From Cellulomonas sp. Y8 (GTDB lineage Bacteria > Actinomycetota > Actinomycetes > Actinomycetales > Cellulomonadaceae): 64,000 nucleotides of DNA. Position numbers and translations under genes: made by a program. The notes under the pieces were generated by a model. It was not told the origin of the DNA. It made no database searches and saw nothing but the letters and a program-made list of their open reading frames with translations. Positions 37,049 to 44,809 of the stretch are shown one piece after another. The stretch's first letter is position 1; each line of letters starts with the position of its first letter. The DNA lies in NCBI RefSeq assembly GCF_008033115.1, contig NZ_CP041203.1, forward strand, positions 2,170,001 to 2,234,000. The letters are read 5' to 3'.

Positions 37049-37819
37049 TCAGATCTGCGCGGCCGGATCCGTCCCGTCGTCGGCCACCGGCGCGGTCCGC
37101 GTCGGCGGCACGTCGACCACGGGCGCGGTCTCGCCGGCGACCGGCTCGGCCGGCGGCAGCGGCTCCGCGGTCGCGGGCGCCACCGGGTCGACCTCCGCCG
37201 CGTCCGCGTCCCTGCCGGCCTTCGCGGCGCCGACGACGGCCGCGGCCGCCCCCGCAGCGGCGGCACCGAGTCCCGCCGCCACGGCCTTGCCGGAGAACCC
37301 GGCCTTCCCCCGGTCGCCCTCGGACGCGGCGGCGGCCTCGACCCCCGGCGTGCCGACCCCGGCCCCGGCGTTCACCTCCCCGCGCCACGCGCCCGTGGCG
37401 TACCCCTCGTCCTCGATGAAGGCCTTGAACCGCTCGAGGTCCTTCTTGGCGCGGCCCTCGACGACGCCCAGCGCGTCCCCGACCTTCTCGACCAGGCCCT
37501 CCGGCGCGTACTCCAGCGAGAGGTGCACGGAGGTCTGCCCGCCGCCCAGGTCCTCGAACGTGACGGCGCCCGCGTTGGTCGCGCCCTCGGTGGCCGCCCA
37601 GGCGACCTTCGCGTCGCGGACCTGCTCGAGGATCCGCGCCTCCCACTCCCGCTTCACACCGGCGATCTCCGCGACCCACCGCAGGCGGTCGTCGCCGAGC
37701 TGGGTGACCGACTGCACGCCCCCCATGAACCGGGGGAAGTCCTCGAACTGGGTCCACTGGTTGTACGCGACGCTCACCGGCACGTTCACCAGGACCGACT
37801 CCTCGACCTTCGTCGTCAT
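37049..37819 (-). CDS. SRPBCC (polyketide cyclase/dehydrase-like) protein with Ala-rich tail
   Basis: A 256-residue protein. The first ~150 residues form a START/SRPBCC-type fold: VEESVLVNVPVSVAYNQWTQFEDFPRFM is the classic opening, and VTFEDLGGGQTSVHLSLEY and FKAFIEDEGYATGAW are also typical. The C-terminal ~100 residues are an Ala/Pro/Glu-rich extension with an Ala-rich hydrophobic stretch near 175-195. Proteins like this are common in Actinobacteria, with unknown ligands. The ATG at 37819 is preceded by GAGGAGACGTC. Confidence 0.85.
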   Translation of the reverse strand: MTTKVEESVLVNVPVSVAYNQWTQFEDFPRFMGGVQSVTQLGDDRLRWVAEIAGVKREWEARILEQVRDAKVAWAATEGATNAGAVTFEDLGGGQTSVHLSLEYAPEGLVEKVGDALGVVEGRAKKDLERFKAFIEDEGYATGAWRGEVNAGAGVGTPGVEAAAASEGDRGKAGFSGKAVAAGLGAAAAGAAAAVVGAAKAGRDADAAEVDPVAPATAEPLPPAEPVAGETAPVVDVPPTRTAPVADDGTDPAAQI

Positions 37820-37906
37820 GACGTCTCCTCGTCCGACTGCGCGACGGGCGGCGGCGCTGCACCCGGCCGGTCCAGCATGCGCGCCGCGGCCGGGGAGCGC
37901 CCGCGG

Positions 37907-38404
37907 TCAGCCCGCGAAGGCGATGACCCCCGTGATGACCAGGCTGATCGCGATCGTCCACAGCGTGATCGCGATCGCCTGCCAGGTGAGGATGCGCCCG
38001 CGGGAGATGCCCGAGGCGGCCAGCGCCGCCGCGGTGAAGTGGGTCGGGATGAGCAGCGGGCCGAGCAGGCTCACGCCGGCGACCCCGTACCGGGCGAACG
38101 CGCGGTCGAACTTCTGCCGGCTCGCGCTCGGCGCCGACGGGGTCCGGCCGCCGCGCGTGACCACGGCCTGCCGGGTGCGGGCGCCTACCGCGACGACCAG
38201 CAGCACGGCGAGGAAGTTGCCCGCGATCGCCGCGGCTGCGGCCGCCACGGGGTTGATCCCGCCGACCACGCCGATCGCGGCGGCGCCCTCGCCCTCGACG
38301 AACGGGACGGCGCCGGCGAGCGCGACGCCCGCGGGCTGGAGCCAGTCGGGGAGCTGGGCGACGAACTCCTGGAACTGGGGGACGACGTCGGGCAGACCAG
38401 CCAT
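37907..38404 (-). CDS. Small multidrug-export family membrane protein
   Basis: A 165-residue protein with four to five hydrophobic helices and the PVAFVEGEG-like motif AVPFVEGEGAAAIGVVGGIN near 33-52. SLLGPLLIPTHFTAAALAASGIS near 108-130 is also characteristic of the Sm_multidrug_ex family (PF06695 type). The annotated transport role is not well established for the family. Translation starts at ATG 38404 with GGAGGTCACC upstream. It is divergent from the sensor kinase. Confidence 0.75.
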   Translation of the reverse strand: MAGLPDVVPQFQEFVAQLPDWLQPAGVALAGAVPFVEGEGAAAIGVVGGINPVAAAAAAIAGNFLAVLLVVAVGARTRQAVVTRGGRTPSAPSASRQKFDRAFARYGVAGVSLLGPLLIPTHFTAAALAASGISRGRILTWQAIAITLWTIAISLVITGVIAFAG

Positions 38405-38543
38405 GGTGACCTCCGGGGTGCGGTGCGGACGGGTGTTTCTCCGTGCCTCCATCCCACGTCCGGGGCCCGGCGAGCGGCAGTGGCGCGGTGTCATCGGCGT
38501 CCGTGAGGTCCCGGGGGTCGCCCCGTGACGGATGTCATGGCCG

Positions 38544-38549
38544 TACGGT
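38544..38549 (+). promoter_or_regulatory. Candidate -10 of the two-component operon
   Basis: TACGGT ends 7 bases before the ATG at 38557, compatible with a leaderless mRNA. Confidence 0.4.
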
Positions 38550-38556
38550 CGGGTCC

Positions 38557-39798
38557 ATGGCGGAGCGGAGGCGGGCGACGTGGGCGGGAGCAGCCGGCCC
38601 GTACGCCGGCGGCGTGCGCGCGACCTGGTGGTACACCGTCGCCGGCCTGGTGTTCCTCGACCTGGTCGTGCTGATGAACTGGTGGCTCTGGCTGGGCGAG
38701 CTGCCCGAGCACGTCGTGCTGCCGGGCGGTGCCGCGCTCGCGGCGCTGGGTGCGGTGCTCCAGCTCGCGGCCGCCACGGTGCTGGTCTGCGACTACCCGG
38801 TGGGCGCGCCCGGGACCACCGAGGACGAGGACGGCGGTCCGGACCGCAGCCGCCGCGGCCGGCGCGCGGTCGCGCTGGTGGTCGGGGTCGCCGGGGCGGT
38901 CCTGCTCGGCGTGACGACCGGGTCCTGGATGCTCGGGTCCGGCGTGCTCGCGTTCCTCCTGAGCCTGCTGCCGTGGCCGAAGGGCGTCCGCTGGCGGCTG
39001 ATCGCCGTCCTGACCCTGGTGCTCGCGGCGCTCTGGGTGGTCGACGCGCCGCGGCTCGGCATCGACACCGACGACGCCGACCTCTCGACCCTGCCGCCGA
39101 CGCTGATCCTGCTGCTGCCCGCGCTGTCCGCGTTCTCGCTGTGGTGGTGGGACCTGGTCCGGGAGCTCGACCGCGCGCGGGAGGCGGCGGGCGCCGTGTC
39201 GGCGATGCGCGAGCGGCTCCGGCTGGCGGGCGAGGTGCACGACCTCCAGGGCCACCACCTGCAGGTCGTCGCGCTGCAGCTCGAGCTCGCGGAGCGGCTG
39301 ATCGAGCGCGACCCGGCCGCCGCCGCCGAGCAGATCCGGACCGCGCGGGCGTCGGTCGACGAGGCACGGGCCGGCACGCGGGACCTCGCGACCCGGTTCC
39401 GCGGCGTCCCGCTGCCCGACGAGCTGGCCAACGCCGCCGACCTGCTCCGCGCCGCCGGCCACGAGGTGCACGTGCAGGTCGGCCCGGGCGCCGAGCACGC
39501 CCCGGTGGACGTCCTCGGCCCGCTCGTCCGCGAGAGCGTGACGAACGTGCTCAAGCACGGCGGCGGGACCCGGGCGCGGATCAGCCTGCGGCGCGACGGC
39601 GACCGGTGGCGGTACGCCATCGTCAACGACCGCGACCCGGGGTCGGGCCGGGACGCCCCGGCGCCCGACGGGACCGGCATCGCCGCGATCCGGGACCGGA
39701 TCGGGGCGCTGGGCGGCGAGGTGCGCGTGCGCCGCGACGAGGAGTTCGAGCTGACGGTCGCGGTGCCCGTCGGCGCGGGAGAGGAGGCCGGCGCGTGA
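38557..39798 (+). CDS. Membrane sensor histidine kinase (HisKA_3/DesK type)
   Basis: A 413-residue kinase with about six membrane helices in the first ~200 residues. The dimerisation segment LRLAGEVHDLQGHHLQVVAL has phosphoacceptor His228. The HATPase domain has VRESVTNVLKHGGG (N box) and GTGIAAIRDRIGALGGEV (G box). No extracytoplasmic sensor domain is visible, so the membrane helices probably sense, as in DesK-like proteins. It overlaps the response regulator by 4 bases. Confidence 0.93.
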   Translation: MAERRRATWAGAAGPYAGGVRATWWYTVAGLVFLDLVVLMNWWLWLGELPEHVVLPGGAALAALGAVLQLAAATVLVCDYPVGAPGTTEDEDGGPDRSRRGRRAVALVVGVAGAVLLGVTTGSWMLGSGVLAFLLSLLPWPKGVRWRLIAVLTLVLAALWVVDAPRLGIDTDDADLSTLPPTLILLLPALSAFSLWWWDLVRELDRAREAAGAVSAMRERLRLAGEVHDLQGHHLQVVALQLELAERLIERDPAAAAEQIRTARASVDEARAGTRDLATRFRGVPLPDELANAADLLRAAGHEVHVQVGPGAEHAPVDVLGPLVRESVTNVLKHGGGTRARISLRRDGDRWRYAIVNDRDPGSGRDAPAPDGTGIAAIRDRIGALGGEVRVRRDEEFELTVAVPVGAGEEAGA

Positions 39799-40397
39799 TC
39801 CGGGTGCTCATCGCCGACGACGAGGACATGATCCGCACGGCGCTCGCGGCGCTGCTGCGGCTGGAGCCGGACCTCGACGTGGTGGCGGAGTGCGCGTCGG
39901 GCGCGGAGGCGCTCACGGTGGCGGAGCGCGCCCGGCCCGACGTGTGCCTGCTGGACCTGGAGATGCCCGGGATCGACGGCATCGACACCGCCGCGCGGCT
40001 CGCCCGCACGGTGCCGACCCGGTGCCTCGTGGTGACCCGGCACGCGCGCCCCGGCGTGCTGCGCCGCGCGCTGCAGGCGGGCGTCGACGGGTTCCTGCCG
40101 AAGTCCCGCCCGGCGCAGGACGTGGCCGAGGTGATCCGGCTGGTCGCGTCCGGGAGGCGCTACGTCGACCCCGAGGTCGCGGCGGACGCCCTCGCCGACG
40201 AGCGCAGCCCGCTGACCGACCGCGAGCTCGACGTGCTGCGGGCCGGGCGCCGCGGGGAGACGATCGCGCAGATCGCGGCCGCCGTGCACCTGTCGCCTGG
40301 GACGGTGCGGAACCACGTGTCGTCGATCCTCGGGAAGGTCGGCGTGGCGACCCGGCAGCAGGCGGTGCTCGCCGCGGAGGAGCGGGGCTGGATCTGA
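39795..40397 (+). CDS. NarL/LuxR-family response regulator
   Basis: A 200-residue regulator partnered with the upstream kinase (GTGA overlap). The receiver has Asp8/Asp9, phosphoacceptor Asp54 in LLDLEMPG and a conserved Lys in FLPKS. The C-terminal LuxR helix-turn-helix reads LTDRELDVLRAG and TVRNHVSSILGKVGV. The close DesR-like pairing suggests control of membrane properties, but a 7-2-7 inverted repeat downstream points to the next gene as a possible target. Confidence 0.94.
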   Translation: MIRVLIADDEDMIRTALAALLRLEPDLDVVAECASGAEALTVAERARPDVCLLDLEMPGIDGIDTAARLARTVPTRCLVVTRHARPGVLRRALQAGVDGFLPKSRPAQDVAEVIRLVASGRRYVDPEVAADALADERSPLTDRELDVLRAGRRGETIAQIAAAVHLSPGTVRNHVSSILGKVGVATRQQAVLAAEERGWI

Positions 40398-40468
40398 GCC
40401 CGGCGGGTCGCGCGTCGGCCCGCCCGGCGCCCGGACGCGCCGCCGGGACCGGGTAGCCGGACGTCGCG

Positions 40469-40484
40469 TGCGTGGTTCCACGCA
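40469..40484. promoter_or_regulatory. 7-2-7 inverted repeat upstream of the alarmone synthetase
   Basis: TGCGTGG TT CCACGCA is a perfect 7-2-7 palindrome in the gap between the response-regulator gene and the synthetase gene. NarL-type regulators commonly bind 7-2-7 arrangements, so this is a candidate operator. It could instead be a weak terminator hairpin. Confidence 0.45.
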
Positions 40485-40519
40485 GAGCGTGGCCGGCGGT
40501 GCCGCGCCCTCGCGTGAGA

Positions 40520-40540
40520 TCGGGGAGTCATCGTCCCCGA
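40520..40540. promoter_or_regulatory. Second inverted repeat before the alarmone synthetase
   Basis: TCGGGGA and TCCCCGA are separated by 7 bases and end 19 bases before the GTG at 40560. It may be an operator or an mRNA hairpin just 5' of the start region. Confidence 0.4.
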
Positions 40541-40559
40541 CGACCACCGAGGAACAGCC

Positions 40560-41288
40560 GTGCACGCCACCCTGACCGTCCCGACCGCCGTCGCCCCGAC
40601 CGCGCTCGGCAGCCTCTCGACCACCGCAGTGCGGGTCCCGGCCCCCGTCCCTCCCGCCGCCCCTGCCGTCGACACCGACCGCCTCCTGCGCGACCACCGC
40701 CACGCGCTCGCGCAGCTCCTGCTCGGCATCGCCGGGCTGCGCGACCAGGTGCGGGACGGGCGGGAGCACGACCCGGTCGAGCACATGACGTGGCGGCTGA
40801 AGTCCGCCGCGTCCATCGAGGCCAAGGCCCGGCGCAAGGGCATCCCGCTCGACGACGACGCACTCCGCGGCGGGCTGCAGGACCTGGCCGGGCTCCGGGT
40901 CGTGTGCGCGTTCCTCTCGGACGTGCGCGACGTGCGGGACGCGGTGCTCGCCCTGCCCGGCCTGGTCCTGCTGGAGGAGCGCGACTACGCGACCCGGCCG
41001 AAGGCCAGCGGCTACCGCAGCCTGCACCTCGTCGTCGGCGTGCCCGTCCGGGGCGCCGGCCACGTCACGGTCGAGATCCAGCTCCGCACCGTCGCCATGG
41101 ACTTCTGGGCGTGCCTGGAGCACCGCCTCGCCTACCGGCACCACGCGCCGGCCCCCGTCACGGTCTCGGCCACGCTGCGGCGCGCGGCCGCCGTCACGAA
41201 CGCGCTCGACCTCGCCCTGGACCGGCTGTGGTCCCGCACCGCGGGCGCGGCCGCCGCGCCCGCGCTCGGGTCGTCTCGCGCGGCCTGA
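40560..41288 (+). CDS. Small alarmone synthetase (RelQ/SAS type)
   Basis: Single-domain synthetase that transfers pyrophosphate from ATP to GTP or GDP to make (p)ppGpp. Of the 242 residues, the first ~40 are Pro/Ala-rich. The RelA-SpoT synthetase domain includes RLKSAASIEAKARRKG near 80, DLAGLRVVCAF near 107, GYRSLHLVV near 155 and VEIQLRTVAMDFWACLEH near 175. There is no hydrolase, TGS or ACT domain. The start is GTG at 40560. It is followed by two micropeptide genes and a universal stress protein. Confidence 0.9.
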   Translation: MHATLTVPTAVAPTALGSLSTTAVRVPAPVPPAAPAVDTDRLLRDHRHALAQLLLGIAGLRDQVRDGREHDPVEHMTWRLKSAASIEAKARRKGIPLDDDALRGGLQDLAGLRVVCAFLSDVRDVRDAVLALPGLVLLEERDYATRPKASGYRSLHLVVGVPVRGAGHVTVEIQLRTVAMDFWACLEHRLAYRHHAPAPVTVSATLRRAAAVTNALDLALDRLWSRTAGAAAAPALGSSRAA

Positions 41289-41322
41289 CCCCTGCCCACC
41301 CACCCCACCCGAGGAGGTCCCG

Positions 41323-41481
41323 ATGTCCCTCACCCTGTCCACCACCGCCTTCACCGTGGCGCTCGGCGCGGTCGTCGCCGGGTTCGTCGGCGCCGCCGTC
41401 GCGCTGCACCACGCCGGCGCCTCGGCGGCGCCCGCCACGGAGCCCGTCCCCGTCGTCCTCCAGGAGGTGACCCCGTGCTGA
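41323..41481 (+). CDS. 52-residue putative membrane micropeptide
   Basis: An ATG with GAGGAGGTCCCG upstream (strong site) starts MSLTLSTTAFTVALGAVV. A single Ala/Val/Gly-rich hydrophobic stretch (about 8-30) is followed by a short Pro/Val tail. It overlaps the next small ORF by 7 bases. The ribosome site and tight coupling support reality; the sequence is not recognised. Confidence 0.6.
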   Translation: MSLTLSTTAFTVALGAVVAGFVGAAVALHHAGASAAPATEPVPVVLQEVTPC

Positions 41482-41621
41482 CCGACCTGGCCGTCCTCGG
41501 CGGTCTGCTCTCCCTGCTCGCCGTGGCCCACCGCGTGCGGACCACCCTGATGCGCGACCCCCAGCACACGCTGCGCGGTGCCTCGGTCGCCCCCGCGCCC
41601 CGAGGGGGGTGGCGGCCGTGA
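41475..41621 (+). CDS. 48-residue putative micropeptide coupled to the stress protein gene
   Basis: GTG at 41475 (AGGAGGTGACCCC just upstream) starts MLTDLAVLGGLLSLLAVAHRVRTT, one short hydrophobic helix, then a basic Pro-rich end. Its stop overlaps the GTG of the universal stress protein by 4 bases. Function is unknown. It could act mainly as a translational coupler, but the hydrophobic helix suggests a membrane peptide. Confidence 0.5.
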   Translation: MLTDLAVLGGLLSLLAVAHRVRTTLMRDPQHTLRGASVAPAPRGGWRP

Positions 41622-42574
41622 CCCGGCAGGACACCGTGCTCGTCGGCTTCGACGGCACGTCGCCGAGCCTGCAGGCGCTCGACTGGGCGGCTGCGTACGG
41701 GCGGCGGACCGGCCGCGCGCTGCACCTCGTGTGCAGCTACCAGCTGCCCGACACGCACGTCCGCGGCGACTGGCCGTACGCGCACCCGCTGATCGAGGAC
41801 TGCGCGGTCCGTCGCCGCGTCGAGCGGGTGCTGGAGGAGGGCCGGGAGCGCGCCGAGCGCGCCGGGGTCCCCGTGTCGACCGAGCTCGCCGACGGGGAGC
41901 CGACGCGCGTCCTCGTGGACCGCTCGGCCGAGCACGCGCTCGTGGTCGTCGGCGCGCGCGGCCCGGGTCGCGTCGCGGAGCGGCTGCTGGGCACGGTCTC
42001 CGTGACCCTGCCGGCGCACGCGCACTGCCCGACCGTCGTGGTGCCGGCCCGGCACCACCCCGTGCGGCGGGGGTCCCCCGCCTCCCGGACGGAGCCCGCC
42101 CGGCACGGGCGGGTCGTCGTGGGCGTCGACGGGTCGCCGGGCTCCCAGGCCGCGCTGCACCACGCCGTGCAGCAGGCGCGGGCCTGGCGGTCGACCCTGC
42201 TCGTGGTGCGGGCGCTCCCGACCGGGACGTGGCGGCGGGCACCGTGGCAGCGCTCCGGCGTCCGCGACGAGCTCGTCGCGGCGGCCCGGGCCGAGCTGAC
42301 GCGGGTGACCGACCGGCTGCGCGCCGAGCACCCGGACGTCCCGGTCGACGGCACCGTCGTCGAGGCGGCCGCACCGGGTGCGCTGCTCGAGCGCATGTCG
42401 TCGGCGGACCTCCTGGTCGTCGGCTCGCGAGGGATCGGCGGGTTCCGCGGCCTGCTCCTGGGGTCCACCTGCCAGCAGGTGCTGCACCGGGCGCACTGCC
42501 CCGTGCTGGTCGCGCGGCCGCACCCCGGGCACCTCCCCGCGGAGCACCTGCCCGTGGAGCTCACGACCGCGTGA
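41618..42574 (+). CDS. Tandem-domain universal stress protein
   Basis: A 318-residue protein with two USP domains (about 1-145 and 160-305). Each has an ATP-binding G-x2-G-x9-G-(S/T) pattern: GARGPGRVAERLLGT in the first and GSRGIGGFRGLLLGST in the second, so ATP-binding type is likely. The GTG at 41618 overlaps the previous micropeptide stop (GTGA); a GTG 9 bases earlier is possible. Tandem USPs are frequent in actinobacterial dormancy and hypoxia responses. No DosR-type box is seen here. Confidence 0.92.
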   Translation: MTRQDTVLVGFDGTSPSLQALDWAAAYGRRTGRALHLVCSYQLPDTHVRGDWPYAHPLIEDCAVRRRVERVLEEGRERAERAGVPVSTELADGEPTRVLVDRSAEHALVVVGARGPGRVAERLLGTVSVTLPAHAHCPTVVVPARHHPVRRGSPASRTEPARHGRVVVGVDGSPGSQAALHHAVQQARAWRSTLLVVRALPTGTWRRAPWQRSGVRDELVAAARAELTRVTDRLRAEHPDVPVDGTVVEAAAPGALLERMSSADLLVVGSRGIGGFRGLLLGSTCQQVLHRAHCPVLVARPHPGHLPAEHLPVELTTA

Positions 42575-42610
42575 GCCACGAGCGGGGCGTCGGTCGGGGA
42601 TGCTGGGCGC

Positions 42611-43189
42611 ATGACCGACCCCGTCCCGGCCGAGGCCGACGCCCCGCTCGTCGTCGGCGACGCCGCCGCGTGGCGCGCGTGGCTCGACGCCCACGAGCAC
42701 GAGACGCACGGCGTGTGGCTGGTGCTGGCGAAGAAGGGCACGGTCGAGCCGACCTCGCTGACCTACGCGGAGGCCCTGGACGAGGCGCTGTGCAGCGGCT
42801 GGATCGACGGGCAGAAGCGCAGCCGCGACGACGCGACGTTCCTGCAGCGGTTCACGCCGCGGCGGGCGCGGTCGATCTGGTCGCAGCGGAACGTCGAGCA
42901 CGTCGCCCGGCTCGTCGCGGACGGCCGGATGCGGCCGCGCGGGCACGCCGAGGTGGACCTCGCGCGCGCCGACGGGCGGTGGGACCGCGCGTACGCCGGC
43001 TCGGCGACCGCCGAGGTCCCGGCCGACCTGCTCGCGGCCCTCGACGCGGTCCCCGCCGCCCGAGCGGCGTTCGACGCGCTGGACCGGCAGGCGCGGTACT
43101 CCGTGCTGCACCCGCTCATGGTCGCGCCGACGCCGGAGGTGCGGGCGCAGCGGGTCGCGCGGGCGGTGGCGCGGCTGGCGGGGGAGTAG
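42611..43189 (+). CDS. YdeI/OmpD-associated family protein
   Basis: A 192-residue protein with the family features WRAWLDAHEHETHGVWLVLAKKG near 22, YAEALDEALCSGWIDGQKR near 60-78 and FTPRRARSIWSQRNVEHVARL near 85. The family has been linked to bacteriocin and peptide resistance in enterobacteria, but its biochemical activity is unclear. It is cytosolic with no membrane helix. The ATG at 42611 lies 36 bases after the stress protein. Confidence 0.88.
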   Translation: MTDPVPAEADAPLVVGDAAAWRAWLDAHEHETHGVWLVLAKKGTVEPTSLTYAEALDEALCSGWIDGQKRSRDDATFLQRFTPRRARSIWSQRNVEHVARLVADGRMRPRGHAEVDLARADGRWDRAYAGSATAEVPADLLAALDAVPAARAAFDALDRQARYSVLHPLMVAPTPEVRAQRVARAVARLAGE

Positions 43190-43192
43190 GGC

Positions 43193-43630
43193 CTACCGAG
43201 CGGCCCCGGGTCGACGCGCCCCGGGACCCAGCCGGACCGGGACCGCCCGCCGGGTCTGCGCGAGGCGGTCGCGCAGCCGCGCGTTCTCCGCCTCCAGCTG
43301 CGCGACGCGGCCCCCCAGGGAGGCCGCGCGGTGCTGCGCGTCCGCGAGCCGGCGGCGCAGCGCGGCGTCCTGCCGGTCGGCGGGCTCGGGCGGGACCGTG
43401 GCCTGGAGCGCCCGGATCCGCGCCGCGAACTCCCGGTGCTGGCGCAGGTAGGTCACCGAGCAGTGCGCGGCGATCGCGATGGACAGGAAGTCGAACGGGC
43501 CGCCGTCGCGCTCGGCCAGGTCGATGGCGTGCTCGACGTGGTCGCGCACCACCTCGGCGCGGTGCCGCGCCTGCTCGATCACGCCGTCCTGCCCTGGGAG
43601 GTCCCGCTGCACCCACTCGTCCGACTGCAC
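43193..43630 (-). CDS. Putative HTH plus coiled-coil protein (DUF6262/TnpC-like)
   Basis: A 145-residue protein. Residues about 35-70 (DGGPFDFLSIAIAAHCSVTYLRQHREFAARI) look like a helix-turn-helix. Residues 85-130 form a Leu-zipper-like coiled coil (GRVAQLEAENARLRDRL). This layout resembles TnpC/DUF6262 accessory proteins of Tn554-type elements, but no integrase or transposase neighbours exist, so it is an orphan. The GTG at 43630 is the best start. Identity is tentative. Confidence 0.55.
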   Translation of the reverse strand: MQSDEWVQRDLPGQDGVIEQARHRAEVVRDHVEHAIDLAERDGGPFDFLSIAIAAHCSVTYLRQHREFAARIRALQATVPPEPADRQDAALRRRLADAQHRAASLGGRVAQLEAENARLRDRLAQTRRAVPVRLGPGARRPGAAR

Positions 43631-43837
43631 GGGCCCACCCTGCTCCTCGGGCGGGGGCGGGGGTCAACCCGGGAAGCGCTGTCGTCCCGAGGGGCGGCCT
43701 CTCGGCGGTGGGCGTAGCCCCGTCGCCGGCCGCGGGATGCGACCATCGGCCCAGGTGGCGTGTGACGCGCGCCTCGGACACCGGAGCCGGGACCCGCTCG
43801 CCGCGCGCCGGCGCGGACCCGATGCCACGCTCGCCTC

Positions 43838-44608
43838 ATGACCGGAGACGTCCAGCACGCAGCCGCCCGCGCCGGTGACCACCCGCTCCTGGAGAAGGGC
43901 GCCCGCCTCGGCTACGCCGCCAGCGGGGTCCTGCACCTGCTCCTCGCCTGGGTGACCGTCCAGCTCGCCTGGACGTCGGGCGGCGAGCAGGCCGACCAGC
44001 AGGGCGCGCTCCAGCAGGTCGCCGGGAACGGCTTCGGCCAGGTGCTGCTGTGGGTGCTGCTGGTCGGGTTCGTGCTGCTGGCGCTGTGGCAGGCGACCGA
44101 GGCGATCGCCTGGGGCGAGACCGCCGACCGGCTCAAGGCCGCGGCGAAGGCCGTGACCTACGCGGTGCTGGCGTTCACCACGGTGTCGGTGCTGACGGAC
44201 CAGTCGTCGGGCGGGTCGGGCGGAGCGACGTCCGGGCTGCTGTCCTCCGGGTTCGGGCGGGTGCTCGTCGGGCTCGTCGGGCTGGGCGTCGTCGTCGTGG
44301 CGGGCTACCACGTCGTGAAGGGCTGGAAGGAGAAGTTCCTGGAGGACCTCGAGTCCAGACCCGCGCCGTGGGTGCGGAAGGCCGGGAAGGTCGGGTACAT
44401 CGGCAAGGGCGCGGCGCTCGCGGTCGTCGGGGTGCTGCTCGTGGTCGCCGCCGTGCAGGCCGACCCGGAGAAGGCCGAGGGCCTGGACGCGGCGCTGCAC
44501 ACGCTCGCGGACCTGCCGTTCGGCGCGGTGCTGCTGACGCTCGTCGCGCTCGGCTTCGCCGCGTACGGGGTGTACGCGTTCGGCCGGGCGCGGCACGCGA
44601 AGGTCTGA
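43838..44608 (+). CDS. DUF1206 family membrane protein
   Basis: A 256-residue integral membrane protein with six helices arranged as three two-helix repeats. Each repeat contains a variant of RLGYAASGVLHLLLAW (near 27), FGRVLVGLVGLGVVVVAGYHV (near 130) or KVGYIGKGAALAVVGVLLV (near 185). This three-fold pattern is DUF1206. Function is unknown. It starts at ATG 43838. Confidence 0.9.
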   Translation: MTGDVQHAAARAGDHPLLEKGARLGYAASGVLHLLLAWVTVQLAWTSGGEQADQQGALQQVAGNGFGQVLLWVLLVGFVLLALWQATEAIAWGETADRLKAAAKAVTYAVLAFTTVSVLTDQSSGGSGGATSGLLSSGFGRVLVGLVGLGVVVVAGYHVVKGWKEKFLEDLESRPAPWVRKAGKVGYIGKGAALAVVGVLLVVAAVQADPEKAEGLDAALHTLADLPFGAVLLTLVALGFAAYGVYAFGRARHAKV

Positions 44609-44616
44609 GGGCTCCC

Positions 44617-44647
44617 GGGACGTCGGGTTTCACCCGCCGCACGTCCC
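44617..44647 (+). terminator. Hairpin after the DUF1206 gene
   Basis: GGGACGT at 44617-44623 pairs with ACGTCCC at 44641-44647, with inner CGGG/CCCG pairing, 8 bases after the stop codon. The T tract is weak. Confidence 0.5.
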
Positions 44648-44809
44648 CTTGGTCCCACGCCCGGGCCCGTGACCTGCGCTGGTGGTCCGCGCACCCGGGT
44701 GATGTCGCGGGCCCGGAGGCACCGTGCGCTCACAGCCGCGCTGCGACGCGCGATCCCTCCAGAGCCGCCGGGCGCCCGCCCCGCGGCTCTGGAGAACATG
44801 GAGAGCCCG

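Noticed and set aside
40520-40540. DosR box near the stress-gene cluster
   Set aside because: The repeat has GGGGA/TCCCC arms but 7 bases between them, so spacing and centre do not match the DosR consensus palindrome.
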